From the NCBI GenBank assembly GCA_026397315.1, contig JAPLVC010000001.1, positions 62,001 to 126,000 of the forward strand: a stretch of 64,000 nt of DNA, written 5' to 3'. The DNA is from Candidatus Aenigmatarchaeota archaeon. GTDB taxonomy: Archaea > Aenigmatarchaeota > Aenigmatarchaeia > QMZP01 > QMZT01. How positions within the stretch are numbered: position 1 is the stretch's first letter; every line of letters begins with the position of its first letter. The notes beneath the pieces are model-generated. The model saw only the letters and a list, made by a program, of their open reading frames with translations. It searched no databases and had not been told where the DNA came from. The position numbers were made by a program, and so were the translations under genes. This document shows positions 45,757 to 56,557 of the stretch, piece after piece.

Positions 45757-46962
45757 ATGAGAATACCTTTCAGGAGAAACCCGGAGGGAGCAAAAAAGAG
45801 AATAAAGAGGCTGAGGTTCAAGTCTTACCCTTACACGGTAACGAGGGTAAGGGTGATGAAGTCGAAGCTTCTCGGTGAGGAAGATTACCTCAGGATGAGG
45901 AAGATGGGCCTCAACGAAACGATACGCTTCCTCGAGGAAAGCGAATACAAGCACGAAATAGATTTGCACTCGAAGGAATACCGCGGCGCGGAGCTTATAG
46001 AGCTCGCGCTCAACGAGAATCTCGCCAACGTGATAAACAAGCTGCTTTCAATTTCGCTCCATGAAGAACTGAAAATGCTGATACAGTTCTACTCTCTGAA
46101 ATGGATACTGAACAACATAAAGCTCGTGCTCAGGACGCGCATGAACAAGCTGTCGGAGAGCGACCTGAAATACGGCGTGATCCCGATACAGCCGACGGAT
46201 TATGAGACGTGCATAAAGCTCTACCGCGGCGGAGGAGACGAGTTCATTGAAACGCTGAGCGGCATAACGAGCATAGAGCCGCACAGGCTCAGGGAACTTT
46301 ATGCAGCGAATGACCTGGTCGGGCTGGAGAATGAGATTGACCTGACGTTCTACAACCGCATGATAGAATTGTACAAGAGGATAAAGATGAGGCGATCCGA
46401 CCCTCTGAAGCAGTTCTTCGACAACATCGTCCAGCTCAACAACCTGCGCAACATAGCGAGGTTCAAGAATGAGGGCATAAACGAGGAGACCATACGCAGC
46501 ATGCTGGTCATGGAGCACAAGAGCAAGATCACGGTAAAGACCTCGGTAATATTGATGAAGATGATGAGGTTCAGGGTCAGGCTGATCAAATTCAGGTTCA
46601 AGAAAAGCAAAAGGGAAGACAAGCTCATAGAGGCCATGATAAAGGCCGAGGACATGAAAGCGCTCTTCGATGCGCTGAAAAAAAGCAGGTACAAAGAGCT
46701 CGTCACGCCGGACGTCGAAAAGAACCCGTCGAGGCTCGAAGGGACGATAGACAAGTTCCTGCTGAACTACGCGACGAAGCTTCTGCACAGGAAACCGCTT
46801 TCGGTTTCGCCGATATTCGGTTACCTGCTATGGAAGGAGATAGAGACGAAAAACATCAAGCTGCTCGTCCACGCTAAGGCGATGAATCTCGATGAAAACG
46901 TCGTGGACACCAATCTCATAGTGGTTAATGATTCATGGATGAAGGTGATGAAGCACGCATGA
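45757..46962 (+). CDS. atpC: A/V-type ATPase subunit C
   Basis: Helical subunit C/d-like sequence; operon position. Confidence 0.85.
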   Translation: MRIPFRRNPEGAKKRIKRLRFKSYPYTVTRVRVMKSKLLGEEDYLRMRKMGLNETIRFLEESEYKHEIDLHSKEYRGAELIELALNENLANVINKLLSISLHEELKMLIQFYSLKWILNNIKLVLRTRMNKLSESDLKYGVIPIQPTDYETCIKLYRGGGDEFIETLSGITSIEPHRLRELYAANDLVGLENEIDLTFYNRMIELYKRIKMRRSDPLKQFFDNIVQLNNLRNIARFKNEGINEETIRSMLVMEHKSKITVKTSVILMKMMRFRVRLIKFRFKKSKREDKLIEAMIKAEDMKALFDALKKSRYKELVTPDVEKNPSRLEGTIDKFLLNYATKLLHRKPLSVSPIFGYLLWKEIETKNIKLLVHAKAMNLDENVVDTNLIVVNDSWMKVMKHA

Positions 46963-46972
46963 AATAGCCGTA

Positions 46973-47269
46973 ATGGGAAGCGAATACTTCACCCTGGGTT
47001 TCCAGGCAGCCGGCGTACGCAACGCGTTCGTCGTGACCAGGGAGACGATAAACAGGAAGTTCGAGGCAGTCATGGAGAGCAAGGACATCGGCATCCTGAT
47101 AATGAACAACGACGATTTCCAGATGCTGCACGAGCGCTCGAAAGAACGCGCATTGGTCCAGGTCAAGCCGACCGTCGTCATACTCTCTCACGACATCTCC
47201 GCGGAGGAGAATCTCCGCATCATGATCAGAAGATCTCTAGGCGTAGATCTTTGGAATAAGAAAGATTGA
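46973..47269 (+). CDS. atpF: A/V-type ATPase subunit F
   Basis: GFQAAGVRNAFVV..DIGILIMNNDDF; start may lie slightly upstream. Confidence 0.85.
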   Translation: MGSEYFTLGFQAAGVRNAFVVTRETINRKFEAVMESKDIGILIMNNDDFQMLHERSKERALVQVKPTVVILSHDISAEENLRIMIRRSLGVDLWNKKD

Positions 47270-47277
47270 AAGGTTAG

Positions 47278-49050
47278 GTGATATTGATGAAAGGAAAAAC
47301 AGACGCTAGTGCGAAAGGCAGGATTTTCAGGGTATCCGGACCCGTTGTTATAGCTGAGGGCATAGACGCCAGGATGCACGACCTCATGCGCGTCGGCAAA
47401 GAGCAGCTCATGGGCGAGGTCATCCAGATAAATCCGGACAAGATTACCATTCAGGTTTACGAGGACACGTCCGGCATAAAGCCGGATGAGCCCGTCGAGA
47501 ACACGGGCCAGCCGCTTATAGCGGAACTTGGCCCAGGCCTGCTCACGAGCATTTACGACGGCATACAGCGACCGCTTCCCGTGCTTCAGAGCATGATGGG
47601 CGACTACATATTGAGAGGCGCGAAGACGCCGGGCCTTGACAGGAAGAAGAAATGGCATTTCAAGCCGGTCGTCAAGAAAGGCGAGGACGTCAAGGAAGGC
47701 CAGATAATCGGCACCGTCAAGGAAACGAACGTCATCGAACACAAGGTCATGGTGCCTCCTGGCGTCTCTGGCAAGATAAAGGCCATAGAGGAAGGCGACT
47801 TCACCGTCGAAGAAACGGTAGCATCGCTAGCGAACGGCAGGAAGCTGACGATGATGCAGATATGGCCCATTCGCAAGTCGCGCCCGTGCAAGGAAAAGCT
47901 CACTCCAGAAATTCCGCTCATAACAGGTCAGCGCATTCTCGATGCACTGTTCCCGCTCGCGAAAGGCGGTGCAGGCGGCATACCGGGTCCGTTCGGTTCC
48001 GGAAAGACGGTCACGCAGCAGCAGCTTGCGAAATGGTCGGACGCTGATATTGTCGTATACATCGGGTGCGGAGAGCGAGGCAACGAAATGACCGAAGTCC
48101 TCAAGGACTTCCCGAAACTCATAGACCCGAAAACGAACAGGCCGCTCATGGAGAGAACCGTTCTTATCGCGAACACGTCGAACATGCCCGTCGCCGCTAG
48201 GGAAGCTTCCATTTACACTGGCATAACCATCGCTGAATACTACAGGGACATGGGCTACGACGTCGCGCTTATGGCTGATTCGACGAGCCGATGGGCCGAA
48301 GCGATGAGAGAGATCTCGTCACGTCTGGAAGAGATGCCGGGAGAGGAAGGATACCCGGCGTACCTGTCCGCGAGGCTCGCGGAATTCTACGAGCGCGCGG
48401 GAAGGGTGAAGCCGCTTGGCGTGGCCAAGATAGGCTCGGTCAGCATCATCGGCGCGGTATCGCCGCCCGGAGGCGACCTTTCCGAACCCGTGACGCAGTC
48501 GACGCTGCGCGTCGTGAAGACGTTCTGGGCACTGGATGCGAAGCTCGCGCACAGGCGACATTTCCCGTCGATTAACTGGCTCAATTCGTATTCGCTTTAC
48601 GAGACCATACTTGAGCCGTGGTACACGAAGAACGTGGCCGCCGACTGGAAAAGCACAGTCAACGAGTGCAAGAAAATCCTCCAGGAAGAGGACAAGCTGC
48701 AGGAAATCGTGCAGCTGGTCGGTTCCGACGCTTTGCCGGAGAACGAGCAGCTAACGCTCGAAATCGCCAGGATGATACGCGAGTTCTTCCTGCAGCAGAG
48801 CGCTTATCACGAGGTCGACACGTTCTGCGACCTGAGGAAGAGCTACAAGATGATGAAATCCATCCTGCACTACGCCGACAAGGCGAGATACGCGCTGAAG
48901 GCTGGCGTGCACGTCAGGAATCTTCTCGAGATAAAGGCCAGGAACAGGATCGCTGACGCTAAATTCGAGAAGAATCACGAGAAAATACTTTCAGATGCCG
49001 AGCAGGCGATAGACAAGGAAATAGAGTCGCTGCTCATGGAGATCAAGTAG
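47278..49050 (+). CDS. atpA: A/V-type ATPase subunit A
   Basis: [42 protein letters not shown]; no intein. Confidence 0.97.
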   Translation: MILMKGKTDASAKGRIFRVSGPVVIAEGIDARMHDLMRVGKEQLMGEVIQINPDKITIQVYEDTSGIKPDEPVENTGQPLIAELGPGLLTSIYDGIQRPLPVLQSMMGDYILRGAKTPGLDRKKKWHFKPVVKKGEDVKEGQIIGTVKETNVIEHKVMVPPGVSGKIKAIEEGDFTVEETVASLANGRKLTMMQIWPIRKSRPCKEKLTPEIPLITGQRILDALFPLAKGGAGGIPGPFGSGKTVTQQQLAKWSDADIVVYIGCGERGNEMTEVLKDFPKLIDPKTNRPLMERTVLIANTSNMPVAAREASIYTGITIAEYYRDMGYDVALMADSTSRWAEAMREISSRLEEMPGEEGYPAYLSARLAEFYERAGRVKPLGVAKIGSVSIIGAVSPPGGDLSEPVTQSTLRVVKTFWALDAKLAHRRHFPSINWLNSYSLYETILEPWYTKNVAADWKSTVNECKKILQEEDKLQEIVQLVGSDALPENEQLTLEIARMIREFFLQQSAYHEVDTFCDLRKSYKMMKSILHYADKARYALKAGVHVRNLLEIKARNRIADAKFEKNHEKILSDAEQAIDKEIESLLMEIK

Positions 49051-49060
49051 TCGGGAGGTC

Positions 49061-50584
49061 ATGAACATGGAAATGAAAGAATACAAGACGATAACAAGGA
49101 TTGCGGGTCCTTTGCTTTTTGTGGAGAAGACGCATCCCGTAGGCTACGGAGAGATAGTCAAGGTCACGCTTTCAAACGGAGAGAAGCGGCTGGGCCAGGT
49201 GCTCGACACCTCGAAGGATATCGTGATAATCCAGAGCTTCGAGGGCACGAGCGGCATGGACAAGAAATCGAGCGTCCGCTTCCTCGGAGACGTCATGCGT
49301 TTGAAGGTCTCAGAGGACATGCTGGGCCGCATCCTAAATGGCCGTGGAGAGCCGATAGATAACGGGCCGGAAATAATCCCGGACGAGGAGCTGGACATCA
49401 ACGGAGCCGCGATAAACCCTTACGCGCGCGGTCCGCCTGAGGAGTTCATCCAGACCGGCATCTCGACGATAGACGGCATGAACACGCTGGTCAGGGGGCA
49501 GAAGCTGCCGATATTCTCTGGCAGCGGATTGCCGCACAACGACATCGCGCTGCAGATAGCCAGGCAGGCGAAAGTGCTCGGCGAGAAGGAAACGTTCGCC
49601 GTAATCTTCGCGGCGATGGGCATCACGAACGAGGAAGCGCAGAAATTCATCCGCGACTTCGAGGAGACCGGCGCTATCGAACACGCGGTCGTGTTCCTCA
49701 ACCTAGCTGACGACCCGGCTGTCGAGAGATTAATCACACCGAGGCTCGCGCTAACGACGGCGGAGTTTTTCGCTTACCAGAAGGGCATGCACGTGCTGGT
49801 CATACTCACTGACATGACCAACTACTGCGAGTCGCTGCGTGAGATCAGCTCGGCGAGAGAGGAGATTCCGGGCCGCCGCGGCTACCCGGGATACATGTAT
49901 ACCGACCTCGCGAACATATACGAGCGTGCCGGCATGATAAAAGGCAAGAAGGGCAGCGTCACGCAGATTCCGATCCTTACGATGATAGGCGACGACATCA
50001 CGCATCCGATAGCCGACCTTACGGGCTACATCACCGAAGGGCAGGTGGTGCTGAGCAGGGAGCTGCACATGAAAGGCATATACCCGCCCGTCGATGTTTT
50101 GCCGTCGCTTTCGCGTTTAATGAACCAGGGCATCGGCAAGGGCAAGACCCGAGAAGACCACCGACAAGTGTCCGACCAGCTTTACGCAGGCTACGCAGAA
50201 GGCAGGGACCTCCGCGGTCTTGTGGCGATAGTCGGTGAAGAGGCGTTGTCCGCCAGAGACAGGCGGTTACTAAAGTTCGCAGAGGCTTTCGAGAACACGT
50301 TCGTCCGCCAGGGCATAAAGGAGAATCGAGGCATTGAGAAGACTCTCGACGTCTCATGGAACCTGCTTTCCGTCATACCGAGGGACGAGCTCACGAGGCT
50401 GAGCGAGGACTTCAAGCGTCGCTTCTACAAGGGCGAAGGCGCGGAGCATGCCTACGTGAAAGAAGAAGTTGAAGAGAAGGTGGAGAAACGCGAAACAGAG
50501 AAAGCGGCGCCCAAAAAGGAAATCAAAGAAGCGAAGAAGAAGGCCGCTCCCGTCCACAAGAAACACAAGGCCAAAAAGAAGTGA
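49061..50584 (+). CDS. atpB: A/V-type ATPase subunit B
   Basis: [28 protein letters not shown]; Lys/Glu-rich C-terminal extension. Confidence 0.97.
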   Translation: MNMEMKEYKTITRIAGPLLFVEKTHPVGYGEIVKVTLSNGEKRLGQVLDTSKDIVIIQSFEGTSGMDKKSSVRFLGDVMRLKVSEDMLGRILNGRGEPIDNGPEIIPDEELDINGAAINPYARGPPEEFIQTGISTIDGMNTLVRGQKLPIFSGSGLPHNDIALQIARQAKVLGEKETFAVIFAAMGITNEEAQKFIRDFEETGAIEHAVVFLNLADDPAVERLITPRLALTTAEFFAYQKGMHVLVILTDMTNYCESLREISSAREEIPGRRGYPGYMYTDLANIYERAGMIKGKKGSVTQIPILTMIGDDITHPIADLTGYITEGQVVLSRELHMKGIYPPVDVLPSLSRLMNQGIGKGKTREDHRQVSDQLYAGYAEGRDLRGLVAIVGEEALSARDRRLLKFAEAFENTFVRQGIKENRGIEKTLDVSWNLLSVIPRDELTRLSEDFKRRFYKGEGAEHAYVKEEVEEKVEKRETEKAAPKKEIKEAKKKAAPVHKKHKAKKK

Positions 50585-50619
50585 ACGAGGTAAAAACAAG
50601 ATTCGATTCAAGGTGAACT

Positions 50620-51234
50620 ATGACAGACGTAAAGGCGACGAGGTCGGAGCTGCTGAACCTCAAGAGAAAGATTAAGCTGGCTAATGCAGGCCACAAGCTG
50701 CTGAAAAAGAAACGCGATGGATTGATACTGGAATTCTTCGACATACTGAAGAACGCCAGGAACCTGCGCAAGGAACTCAACGAGCGCTATATACTGGCAC
50801 ACAACAAGATGAGGGAATGCACCGCGCTCGATGGTATGGTCAGCATAAAGTCAGTCGCCTTCGCGCTGCGTGAACATCCTGCTATCGAACTTGAAGTGAA
50901 GAACATCATGGGCGTCACCGTGCCGGTGATAAAGGCCGGCAGCATGAGGAAGAACCTCGTCGAGCGCGGATACGGCATGATGTCGACCAGCATGCGCATC
51001 GACGAGATGGTCAAAGGCTACGAATCGCTGCTTGAACAGATAATAACCGCGGCCGAAATCGAAACGACGATGAGGAAGCTGCTCAAGGAGATAGAATCGA
51101 CGAAACGCAGGGTAAACGCCCTCGAATTCGTGGTCATACCGCGCATCAAGAAGGAGGCCGCTTTTATTAACTTCAGACTCGAAGAGATGGAAAGGGAAAA
51201 CATATTCAGGATGAAGAGGATAAAGGGAAAATAA
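50620..51234 (+). CDS. atpD: A/V-type ATPase subunit D
   Basis: ATRSELLNLKRKIKLANAGHKLLKKKRDGL. Confidence 0.94.
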   Translation: MTDVKATRSELLNLKRKIKLANAGHKLLKKKRDGLILEFFDILKNARNLRKELNERYILAHNKMRECTALDGMVSIKSVAFALREHPAIELEVKNIMGVTVPVIKAGSMRKNLVERGYGMMSTSMRIDEMVKGYESLLEQIITAAEIETTMRKLLKEIESTKRRVNALEFVVIPRIKKEAAFINFRLEEMERENIFRMKRIKGK

Positions 51235-51244
51235 AGGAGATATT

Positions 51245-51691
51245 ATGAACAACATGACCAAGAAAAGGATCATGGCCATATTCATCGGCGTGGTAATGCT
51301 GGCTTCCATCGCTGAAGTCGCGCTCCTGCGTAACAACCAGACCCAGAACACGGAACCGGCGCAGCTGCCGAACGTCATAAACCGCAAGCTCACCATCACA
51401 GAGATGAGAAGCGTGCTTTTGAGCAGCAGGGCGCTGATAGAGTATTTCTACAACGAATCCTGCAGCGATTGCGCGGCTAAAGAAGCGCTTTATCAGGAAT
51501 TCGCCAACTCCGACAACTTCAACGGCTATGTAGTCGTATCGTATGGTGTCTACAACGAAACGTCAGACTGGCTGCTTGACCTGACGGGCACGCAGACGGA
51601 CCTCACGAACATAACGACCCAGGCCGGCCTGAAGAAGATGTTCTGCGACACTGATATATCCACACTGAAGCCGAACGTCTGCCTGCTCTAG
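51245..51691 (+). CDS. Membrane-anchored thioredoxin-like protein
   Basis: N-terminal TM; YFYNESCSDCAAKEALYQEFA (CxxC). Confidence 0.65.
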   Translation: MNNMTKKRIMAIFIGVVMLASIAEVALLRNNQTQNTEPAQLPNVINRKLTITEMRSVLLSSRALIEYFYNESCSDCAAKEALYQEFANSDNFNGYVVVSYGVYNETSDWLLDLTGTQTDLTNITTQAGLKKMFCDTDISTLKPNVCLL

Positions 51692-51792
51692 AGCCTGTAA
51701 AGCGGGAAAAGAAGACCCAGAAGCTTAATAAATTAGGAAAATCTTATAAATATAACTCAACAGTTATAAAGTTATATTCCGCAGGTGATGCC

Positions 51793-52389
51793 ATGTACAA
51801 GATTTTTGACGTAAGCGACAAGGTAAGAGTTGCGCCGGACAAGTTCGGCCTTAAGCTCCAGGAAGCAGTCAAGACGAGCCTTGAGGAGAAGCTCGAGGGC
51901 TCGATAGACAAGAACCTGGGCGTGATAATGTCCGTAATGTCCGTGGAGAAGATAGGCGAGGGCATTATAATGCCAGGCGATGGAGCGCTGTACTACCCGG
52001 TCGACTTCAAAGTCCTCACGTACGTCCCGGAGCAGCACGAGATGGTGAAAGGCGAGGTAATAGACGTAACGGAATTCGGCGTTTTCGTGCGCCTTGGCCC
52101 GGTGGACGGCATGATACACGTCTCGCAGCTGATGGATGATTTCGTATCTTACGATTCCAAGAATATGATGTTCACGGGCAAGAAGACCAAGAGACGCGTA
52201 AAAGAGAAGTCGGTCGTCATGGCCCGCATAATATCCGTCTCCATGGCGGAGAACCAGTACAAGATAGGCTTGACGACGCGTCAGCCCGGTCTGGGAGCGC
52301 TCGATTGGTTCACGAAGGAAGACGAGGGCAAAGAGGCCGCGCCAGCCAAGAAGGACGAGAAATCCGCCAAGCCGGAAAAGAAAAAGTAA
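51793..52389 (+). CDS. rpoE1: RNA polymerase subunit Rpo7 (E')
   Basis: FDVSDKVRVAPDKFG; S1 domain GEVIDVTEFGVFVRLGPVDGMIHVSQL. Confidence 0.94.
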   Translation: MYKIFDVSDKVRVAPDKFGLKLQEAVKTSLEEKLEGSIDKNLGVIMSVMSVEKIGEGIIMPGDGALYYPVDFKVLTYVPEQHEMVKGEVIDVTEFGVFVRLGPVDGMIHVSQLMDDFVSYDSKNMMFTGKKTKRRVKEKSVVMARIISVSMAENQYKIGLTTRQPGLGALDWFTKEDEGKEAAPAKKDEKSAKPEKKK

Positions 52390-52401
52390 GTGGTGAATTT
52401 T

Positions 52402-52593
52402 ATGGTCGATAAGGAAAAAGTCTGCAAGACATGCAAGAGGTTCGTTTACGACGAGAAATGCCCCGCGTGCGGCACCAAGGACTTCACCAAGACGTGGAAG
52501 GGAATCGTCGTCATAAACGACCCGAACGAGTCTGAGATAGCGAAGCTGCTCGGCATAAACGTGCCGGGCAAATATGCATTGTGGGTGAAATGA
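52402..52593 (+). CDS. spt4: Transcription elongation factor Spt4 (RpoE'')
   Basis: CKTCKRFVYDEKCPACGTKDFTKTWKGIVVINDPNESEIAKLLGINVPGKYALWV. Confidence 0.93.
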   Translation: MVDKEKVCKTCKRFVYDEKCPACGTKDFTKTWKGIVVINDPNESEIAKLLGINVPGKYALWVK

Positions 52594-52916
52594 TGACATT
52601 GAAGATTATAGAGCACAAGAAGAACGCCCTCATGGGGCGTGACGAGGTTAAGGCGTTATACGAGCATCCTGGCAAGCCTACACCGACGCGCGAGGAAATC
52701 CTGCCGTCGCTGGAAAGCGTGCTGAAGATGAGCGGTGAGCACATAATTATCGAAAGGATATTCACTACGAAAGGCAAGGGAGAATCGCTCGTCAAGGCGC
52801 TCGTTTACGAGGAAAAGTCGAAGATGCCGAAGCACAAGCTGGACGTCATCGAGAAGCGCAAGGCAAAGAGAGGCGCGAAGACCGCAGGTGCAGAGGCTAC
52901 AGCGGCCAAGAAGTAA
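52593..52916 (+). CDS. rps24e: Ribosomal protein S24e
   Basis: [45 protein letters not shown]. Confidence 0.93.
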   Translation: MTLKIIEHKKNALMGRDEVKALYEHPGKPTPTREEILPSLESVLKMSGEHIIIERIFTTKGKGESLVKALVYEEKSKMPKHKLDVIEKRKAKRGAKTAGAEATAAKK

Positions 52917-52941
52917 GCGTTTCGCTAGGAGGAGTGATTGT

Positions 52942-53106
52942 ATGGTTTCGAAATTCTTTCATGTAAAGTGCGAGAAGTGCAAGAACGAGCAGGTTGTTTT
53001 TGAGAAATCCGCGACCATGGTGAAATGCCTGGTATGCGGCGAGGTTCTTGTCAAGCCCACCGGCGGCAAAGCCGTGATAGCGAACGAAGGCGCTTCCGAG
53101 GTCTGA
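52942..53106 (+). CDS. rps27e: Ribosomal protein S27e
   Basis: [40 protein letters not shown]. Confidence 0.93.
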   Translation: MVSKFFHVKCEKCKNEQVVFEKSATMVKCLVCGEVLVKPTGGKAVIANEGASEV

Positions 53107-53107
53107 A

Positions 53108-53860
53108 ATGAAGGACAGACTGCCGAGATACGGGGAACTTGTCGTATGCAGGATAACTAGGATAAACCCGCACTCGGCCATAGCGCAGATAATCGAATAC
53201 GAAACGACGGGCATGATTCACGTCTCAGAGGTTGCGTCGCGCTGGGTAAGGGACATACGAGAGTTCGTCAGGGAAAACGAATACATAGTATGCCGCGTCA
53301 TCGACGTGAGGCCGGAAGGCATTTCCCTTTCGATGAAGCGAGTCCATCGTGAGGACACGGTGCGCAAGCTCAACGAGTTCAAGCGCGAGAAACGCACTGA
53401 GAAACTTTTAGAGATGTCCGCCAAGAGCATCGGCAAAACGCTCGAGCAGGCCAAGAAGGATATAGGAGACTTCATCATCGAGGAATTCGGCTCCTACACC
53501 AAGCTTTTCGAGATCGCGGCGAAGACGCCGGACCTTCTCGACAGGAAAGGCCTGCCGGACAAGTGGTCCAGCGCCATAAAGGACATAGCCAAGAAGAACT
53601 ATTCGGAGAAGATATTCATAGTCAAAGGCCGGCTCAGCCTCATCACAAACGCACCGAATGGCGTGGAAATCATAAAGAAAATCCTGCTTACTGTGAAAGG
53701 CCAGGGCATAAAGGTCCAATACGTCTCGGCGCCGAAATACATGATCGTGGGCGAGGGGAACAACTACAAGGAAGTCGAGGGCAGGATCCGCACAATCTGT
53801 GAGGACGTCGTGAAAGAGTTCAACAAGTTCGGGGAAGCGTCTTTCGAGCTGGAAAAGTAA
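53108..53860 (+). CDS. eif2a: Translation initiation factor aIF2 alpha
   Basis: LPRYGELVVCRITRINPHSAIAQIIEYETTGMIHVSEVASRWVRDIREFV. Confidence 0.95.
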   Translation: MKDRLPRYGELVVCRITRINPHSAIAQIIEYETTGMIHVSEVASRWVRDIREFVRENEYIVCRVIDVRPEGISLSMKRVHREDTVRKLNEFKREKRTEKLLEMSAKSIGKTLEQAKKDIGDFIIEEFGSYTKLFEIAAKTPDLLDRKGLPDKWSSAIKDIAKKNYSEKIFIVKGRLSLITNAPNGVEIIKKILLTVKGQGIKVQYVSAPKYMIVGEGNNYKEVEGRIRTICEDVVKEFNKFGEASFELEK

Positions 53861-53867
53861 ATATTTT

Positions 53868-54101
53868 TCAGAATAAAGGAATATAATGCTGGTCGTAAGA
53901 TTTGGCTAATTTTTTCCCATCTGCGTTTACTTCGGCCATTACTTTTTTGAGATTGGTACCGGAAACCCTTGTAAATATCGTGTGATCGGGGCCTAAATCT
54001 GTATCGCCTATTATACCGAAAAAGATCTGTCGCATTCTTCCGCTTCTGTCAAAAACATAATTCTTAAGGGCCACAGTACCAGTATATGTTGCGAATGTCA
54101 T
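53868..54101 (-). CDS. Small hypothetical protein (77 aa)
   Basis: Internal start MTFATYTGTVALKNYVFDRSGRMRQIFFGIIGDTDLGPDHTIF; upstream part of the 53868-54284 track ORF lies antisense-frame to the Tat-type gene. Confidence 0.5.
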   Translation of the reverse strand: MTFATYTGTVALKNYVFDRSGRMRQIFFGIIGDTDLGPDHTIFTRVSGTNLKKVMAEVNADGKKLAKSYDQHYIPLF

Positions 54102-54129
54102 AAATCCACCATATTTTAATTTTACAGCA

Positions 54130-54633
54130 CTAGATGTCTGGAATATACAGCAATCCGTTTTCTTTAACGGCTTCAGCGAGCTGGCCGAAATCGTTTGAGT
54201 GATTAAACTTAAGCACCCTGTTTTTGTACAGCTCCCAGCACTGGCTTTCCGTTTCTTTAATTTTCCCGTATCTTTTGGGTGCAAATATACTCATGAAAAT
54301 TTTTCCCGGCTCAGATACGCGGACAGGGTTCACAGCATCGAATTTTACACCGATCAGGCTTTCCATTTCGTCGGGTTTAAACTCCGGCGTTCCGTGAAAT
54401 CCTTCCGGTGAGAGGTTTTCAGTCCTGAAAGACGTGCCGTTTAGCCTTTCGACAAAACCGCTCATGTTTTCAAGAGAATCCCTAGTTTCGACATTAGTGT
54501 AAGCATTACCTACCACATAACCTAAGCCAGCGCCAGCTAAAACAGTGGTCCCGATGTTTAAAAATTTGCGCCTGCTCATGGCTGCATAATCATGGTCTAT
54601 CTCTTTCTTGATTTGGTCCGCGTTCATTATCAA
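54130..54633 (-). CDS. Hypothetical protein with Tat-type signal sequence
   Basis: MSRRKFLNIGTTVLAGAGLGYVVGNA twin-arginine pattern. Confidence 0.65.
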   Translation of the reverse strand: MIMNADQIKKEIDHDYAAMSRRKFLNIGTTVLAGAGLGYVVGNAYTNVETRDSLENMSGFVERLNGTSFRTENLSPEGFHGTPEFKPDEMESLIGVKFDAVNPVRVSEPGKIFMSIFAPKRYGKIKETESQCWELYKNRVLKFNHSNDFGQLAEAVKENGLLYIPDI

Positions 54634-54825
54634 ATCACCCTCAATTATTTATGACTATTTGTCACTTGTTAATAGTTAAAATATACTACATTATTGGTTC
54701 AAGGGTATATAAAGCTTTCGGTAAACCGGGCTTTTAGCCGAGTGCGGTTTATGCCAATTCTACCTCTAAAGGTATATAAGGCAGAACGTTCAAACAATAT
54801 TATAAAATTCTAAGGGGTGTAAACT

Positions 54826-54981
54826 ATGGCTAAGAAAGTTGCTTTTGGTGGTTACACAATTTGCTTTGCCGGCAGGAAAGAAACTCTTGAAGATGTTTTC
54901 GGCAAGGGCAAGATAACTCCAAGCGAAATGACAAAGAAATTGTGGGTCGTCGTTAAGAGCAAGAAACTCGCAGGAAAGTAA
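54826..54981 (+). CDS. Small basic protein (51 aa)
   Basis: Not in ORF track; MAKKVAFGGYTICFAGRKETLEDVFGKGKITPSEMTKKLWVVVKSKKLAGK; strong AAAGGTATATAAGG TATA box about 55 nt upstream. Confidence 0.7.
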   Translation: MAKKVAFGGYTICFAGRKETLEDVFGKGKITPSEMTKKLWVVVKSKKLAGK

Positions 54982-55109
54982 ACGGGTTTCTTCTCTTGTT
55001 TTTTTCTTTTTGTTTTCATTTATATTTTCGCTTGCTTCCCGTTTAGCTGTTTCTCCGTCGTGGAATATTTATATACTGCCAATAATTCTATAACATCGCT
55101 AGGGAGAAC

Positions 55110-56447
55110 ATGGTACTGGACAAGTTCGGTTCGGGCATAAAGGACGTGTTCAAACGGGTCATGGGACTCGGCGTCGTCGACAAAGAGGCAGTCGAAGCCA
55201 TACTGCGCGATTTGCAGCGGACGATGATACAGTCCGATGTCGACGTCAAGCTCGTGTTCGAGATGACCAAGAGCATAAAGGAAAAGGTCCTCAAAGAAAC
55301 GCCGAAGGGAATGACGCTCAAGGAATTCTTCATCAAGACACTTTACGACGAGATAGTCGGCCTGCTCGGCCGGGAGAAAGGGAAGCTGGAACTGAAGAAC
55401 CAGCGCATACTTCTCGTAGGACTGTTCGGTTCCGGCAAGACGACGACCTGCGGCAAGCTCGCATTATGGTTCAAGAAGCGCGGCCTTTCCGTCGCTCTCG
55501 TCGCCTGCGACACGCACCGCGCGGCTGCGCAGGAACAGCTCAGGCAGCTTGGAAAGCAGCTGGACGTCCATGTTTACGACGAAGGCAAAAAACCTGAAGA
55601 CATCGCCAAGAACGCCGCGCAAAAGGCGAAAGAGGGTGTGGTCATATTCGACTCTGCCGGTCGCGACGCGCTTGATGGCGAACTGGCGAAAGAACTGAAG
55701 AAAATGGGCGAGGTCATAAAGCCCGACGAAGTCTTCCTAGTCATACCCGCGGACATAGGCCAGGCCGCGAGGAAACAGGCGGAAGAATTCAACAAGCTGG
55801 TGGGCATAACCGGCGTGATAATCACCAAGATGGACGGCACGGCAAGAGGCGGCGGATCGCTCGCGGCGACCAGAGTATCAGGCTCGAACGTCCGCATGAT
55901 AGGCGTCGGGGAGAAAGTCGATGACTTCGAGGAATACGATCCGCAGCGCTTCGTCTCGAGGCTCATAGGCTACGGCGACCTGCAGGGACTGCTGGAAAAG
56001 GCTAAGGATGCCGGCGCCGAAGAGACGGCGAAAAAGATGATGGAAGGCAAATTCACGATGAACGAGTTCTTCGAGCAGCTCAACTCGCTGCAGAAGATGG
56101 GCTCGCTATCGAAGGTCATGGACATGATACCGGGCATGTCTGGCGGCGGGATGATGAAGAAGCTGCCGCCGAACTTCCTAGACGTGCAGGAAGGGAAAAT
56201 GAAGAAGTGGAAGCACATAATAAATTCCATGACCAAGTCCGAACGTGACGACCCGGAACTGATAAAGCAGAACCGCATAACGAGAATAGCGAAGGGCTCA
56301 GGCACCCAGCCGTCCGACGTGAAGGAACTTCTTAAGAGCTACGAGCAGATAAAGAAGATGCTGAAAATGACAGGCAGCGCAAAGGCCTTCAAGCGCGGCC
56401 CGCTCGCTAAACTCGCTAAACAGTTCGGCATGGGCGCAATGGGTTAA
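55110..56447 (+). CDS. srp54: Signal recognition particle 54 kDa protein
   Basis: GLFGSGKTTTCGKLALWF; TKMDGTARGGGSLAA; Met-rich M domain. Confidence 0.97.
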   Translation: MVLDKFGSGIKDVFKRVMGLGVVDKEAVEAILRDLQRTMIQSDVDVKLVFEMTKSIKEKVLKETPKGMTLKEFFIKTLYDEIVGLLGREKGKLELKNQRILLVGLFGSGKTTTCGKLALWFKKRGLSVALVACDTHRAAAQEQLRQLGKQLDVHVYDEGKKPEDIAKNAAQKAKEGVVIFDSAGRDALDGELAKELKKMGEVIKPDEVFLVIPADIGQAARKQAEEFNKLVGITGVIITKMDGTARGGGSLAATRVSGSNVRMIGVGEKVDDFEEYDPQRFVSRLIGYGDLQGLLEKAKDAGAEETAKKMMEGKFTMNEFFEQLNSLQKMGSLSKVMDMIPGMSGGGMMKKLPPNFLDVQEGKMKKWKHIINSMTKSERDDPELIKQNRITRIAKGSGTQPSDVKELLKSYEQIKKMLKMTGSAKAFKRGPLAKLAKQFGMGAMG

Positions 56448-56557
56448 CCCGATACTTGTTTCTGAGTCGCAGACCGAAAGAAAACCGCACCATTTAAATT
56501 CCCGGCGAACCAATATTTTTATATTAGGTATGAAAATCGAACTTTTGATTTTGCTTC

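Noticed and set aside
46048-46788. 246-aa minus-strand ORF in the ATPase operon
   Set aside because: Antisense of subunit C
47278-50584. Intein in ATPase subunit A/B or aIF5B (common archaeal intein sites)
   Set aside because: ORF lengths (590, 507, 576 aa) and uninterrupted P-loop regions show no insertion
53868-54284. Full 138-aa version of the ORF
   Set aside because: Upstream part overlaps the Tat-type gene out of frame; internal ATG at 54101 is more plausible
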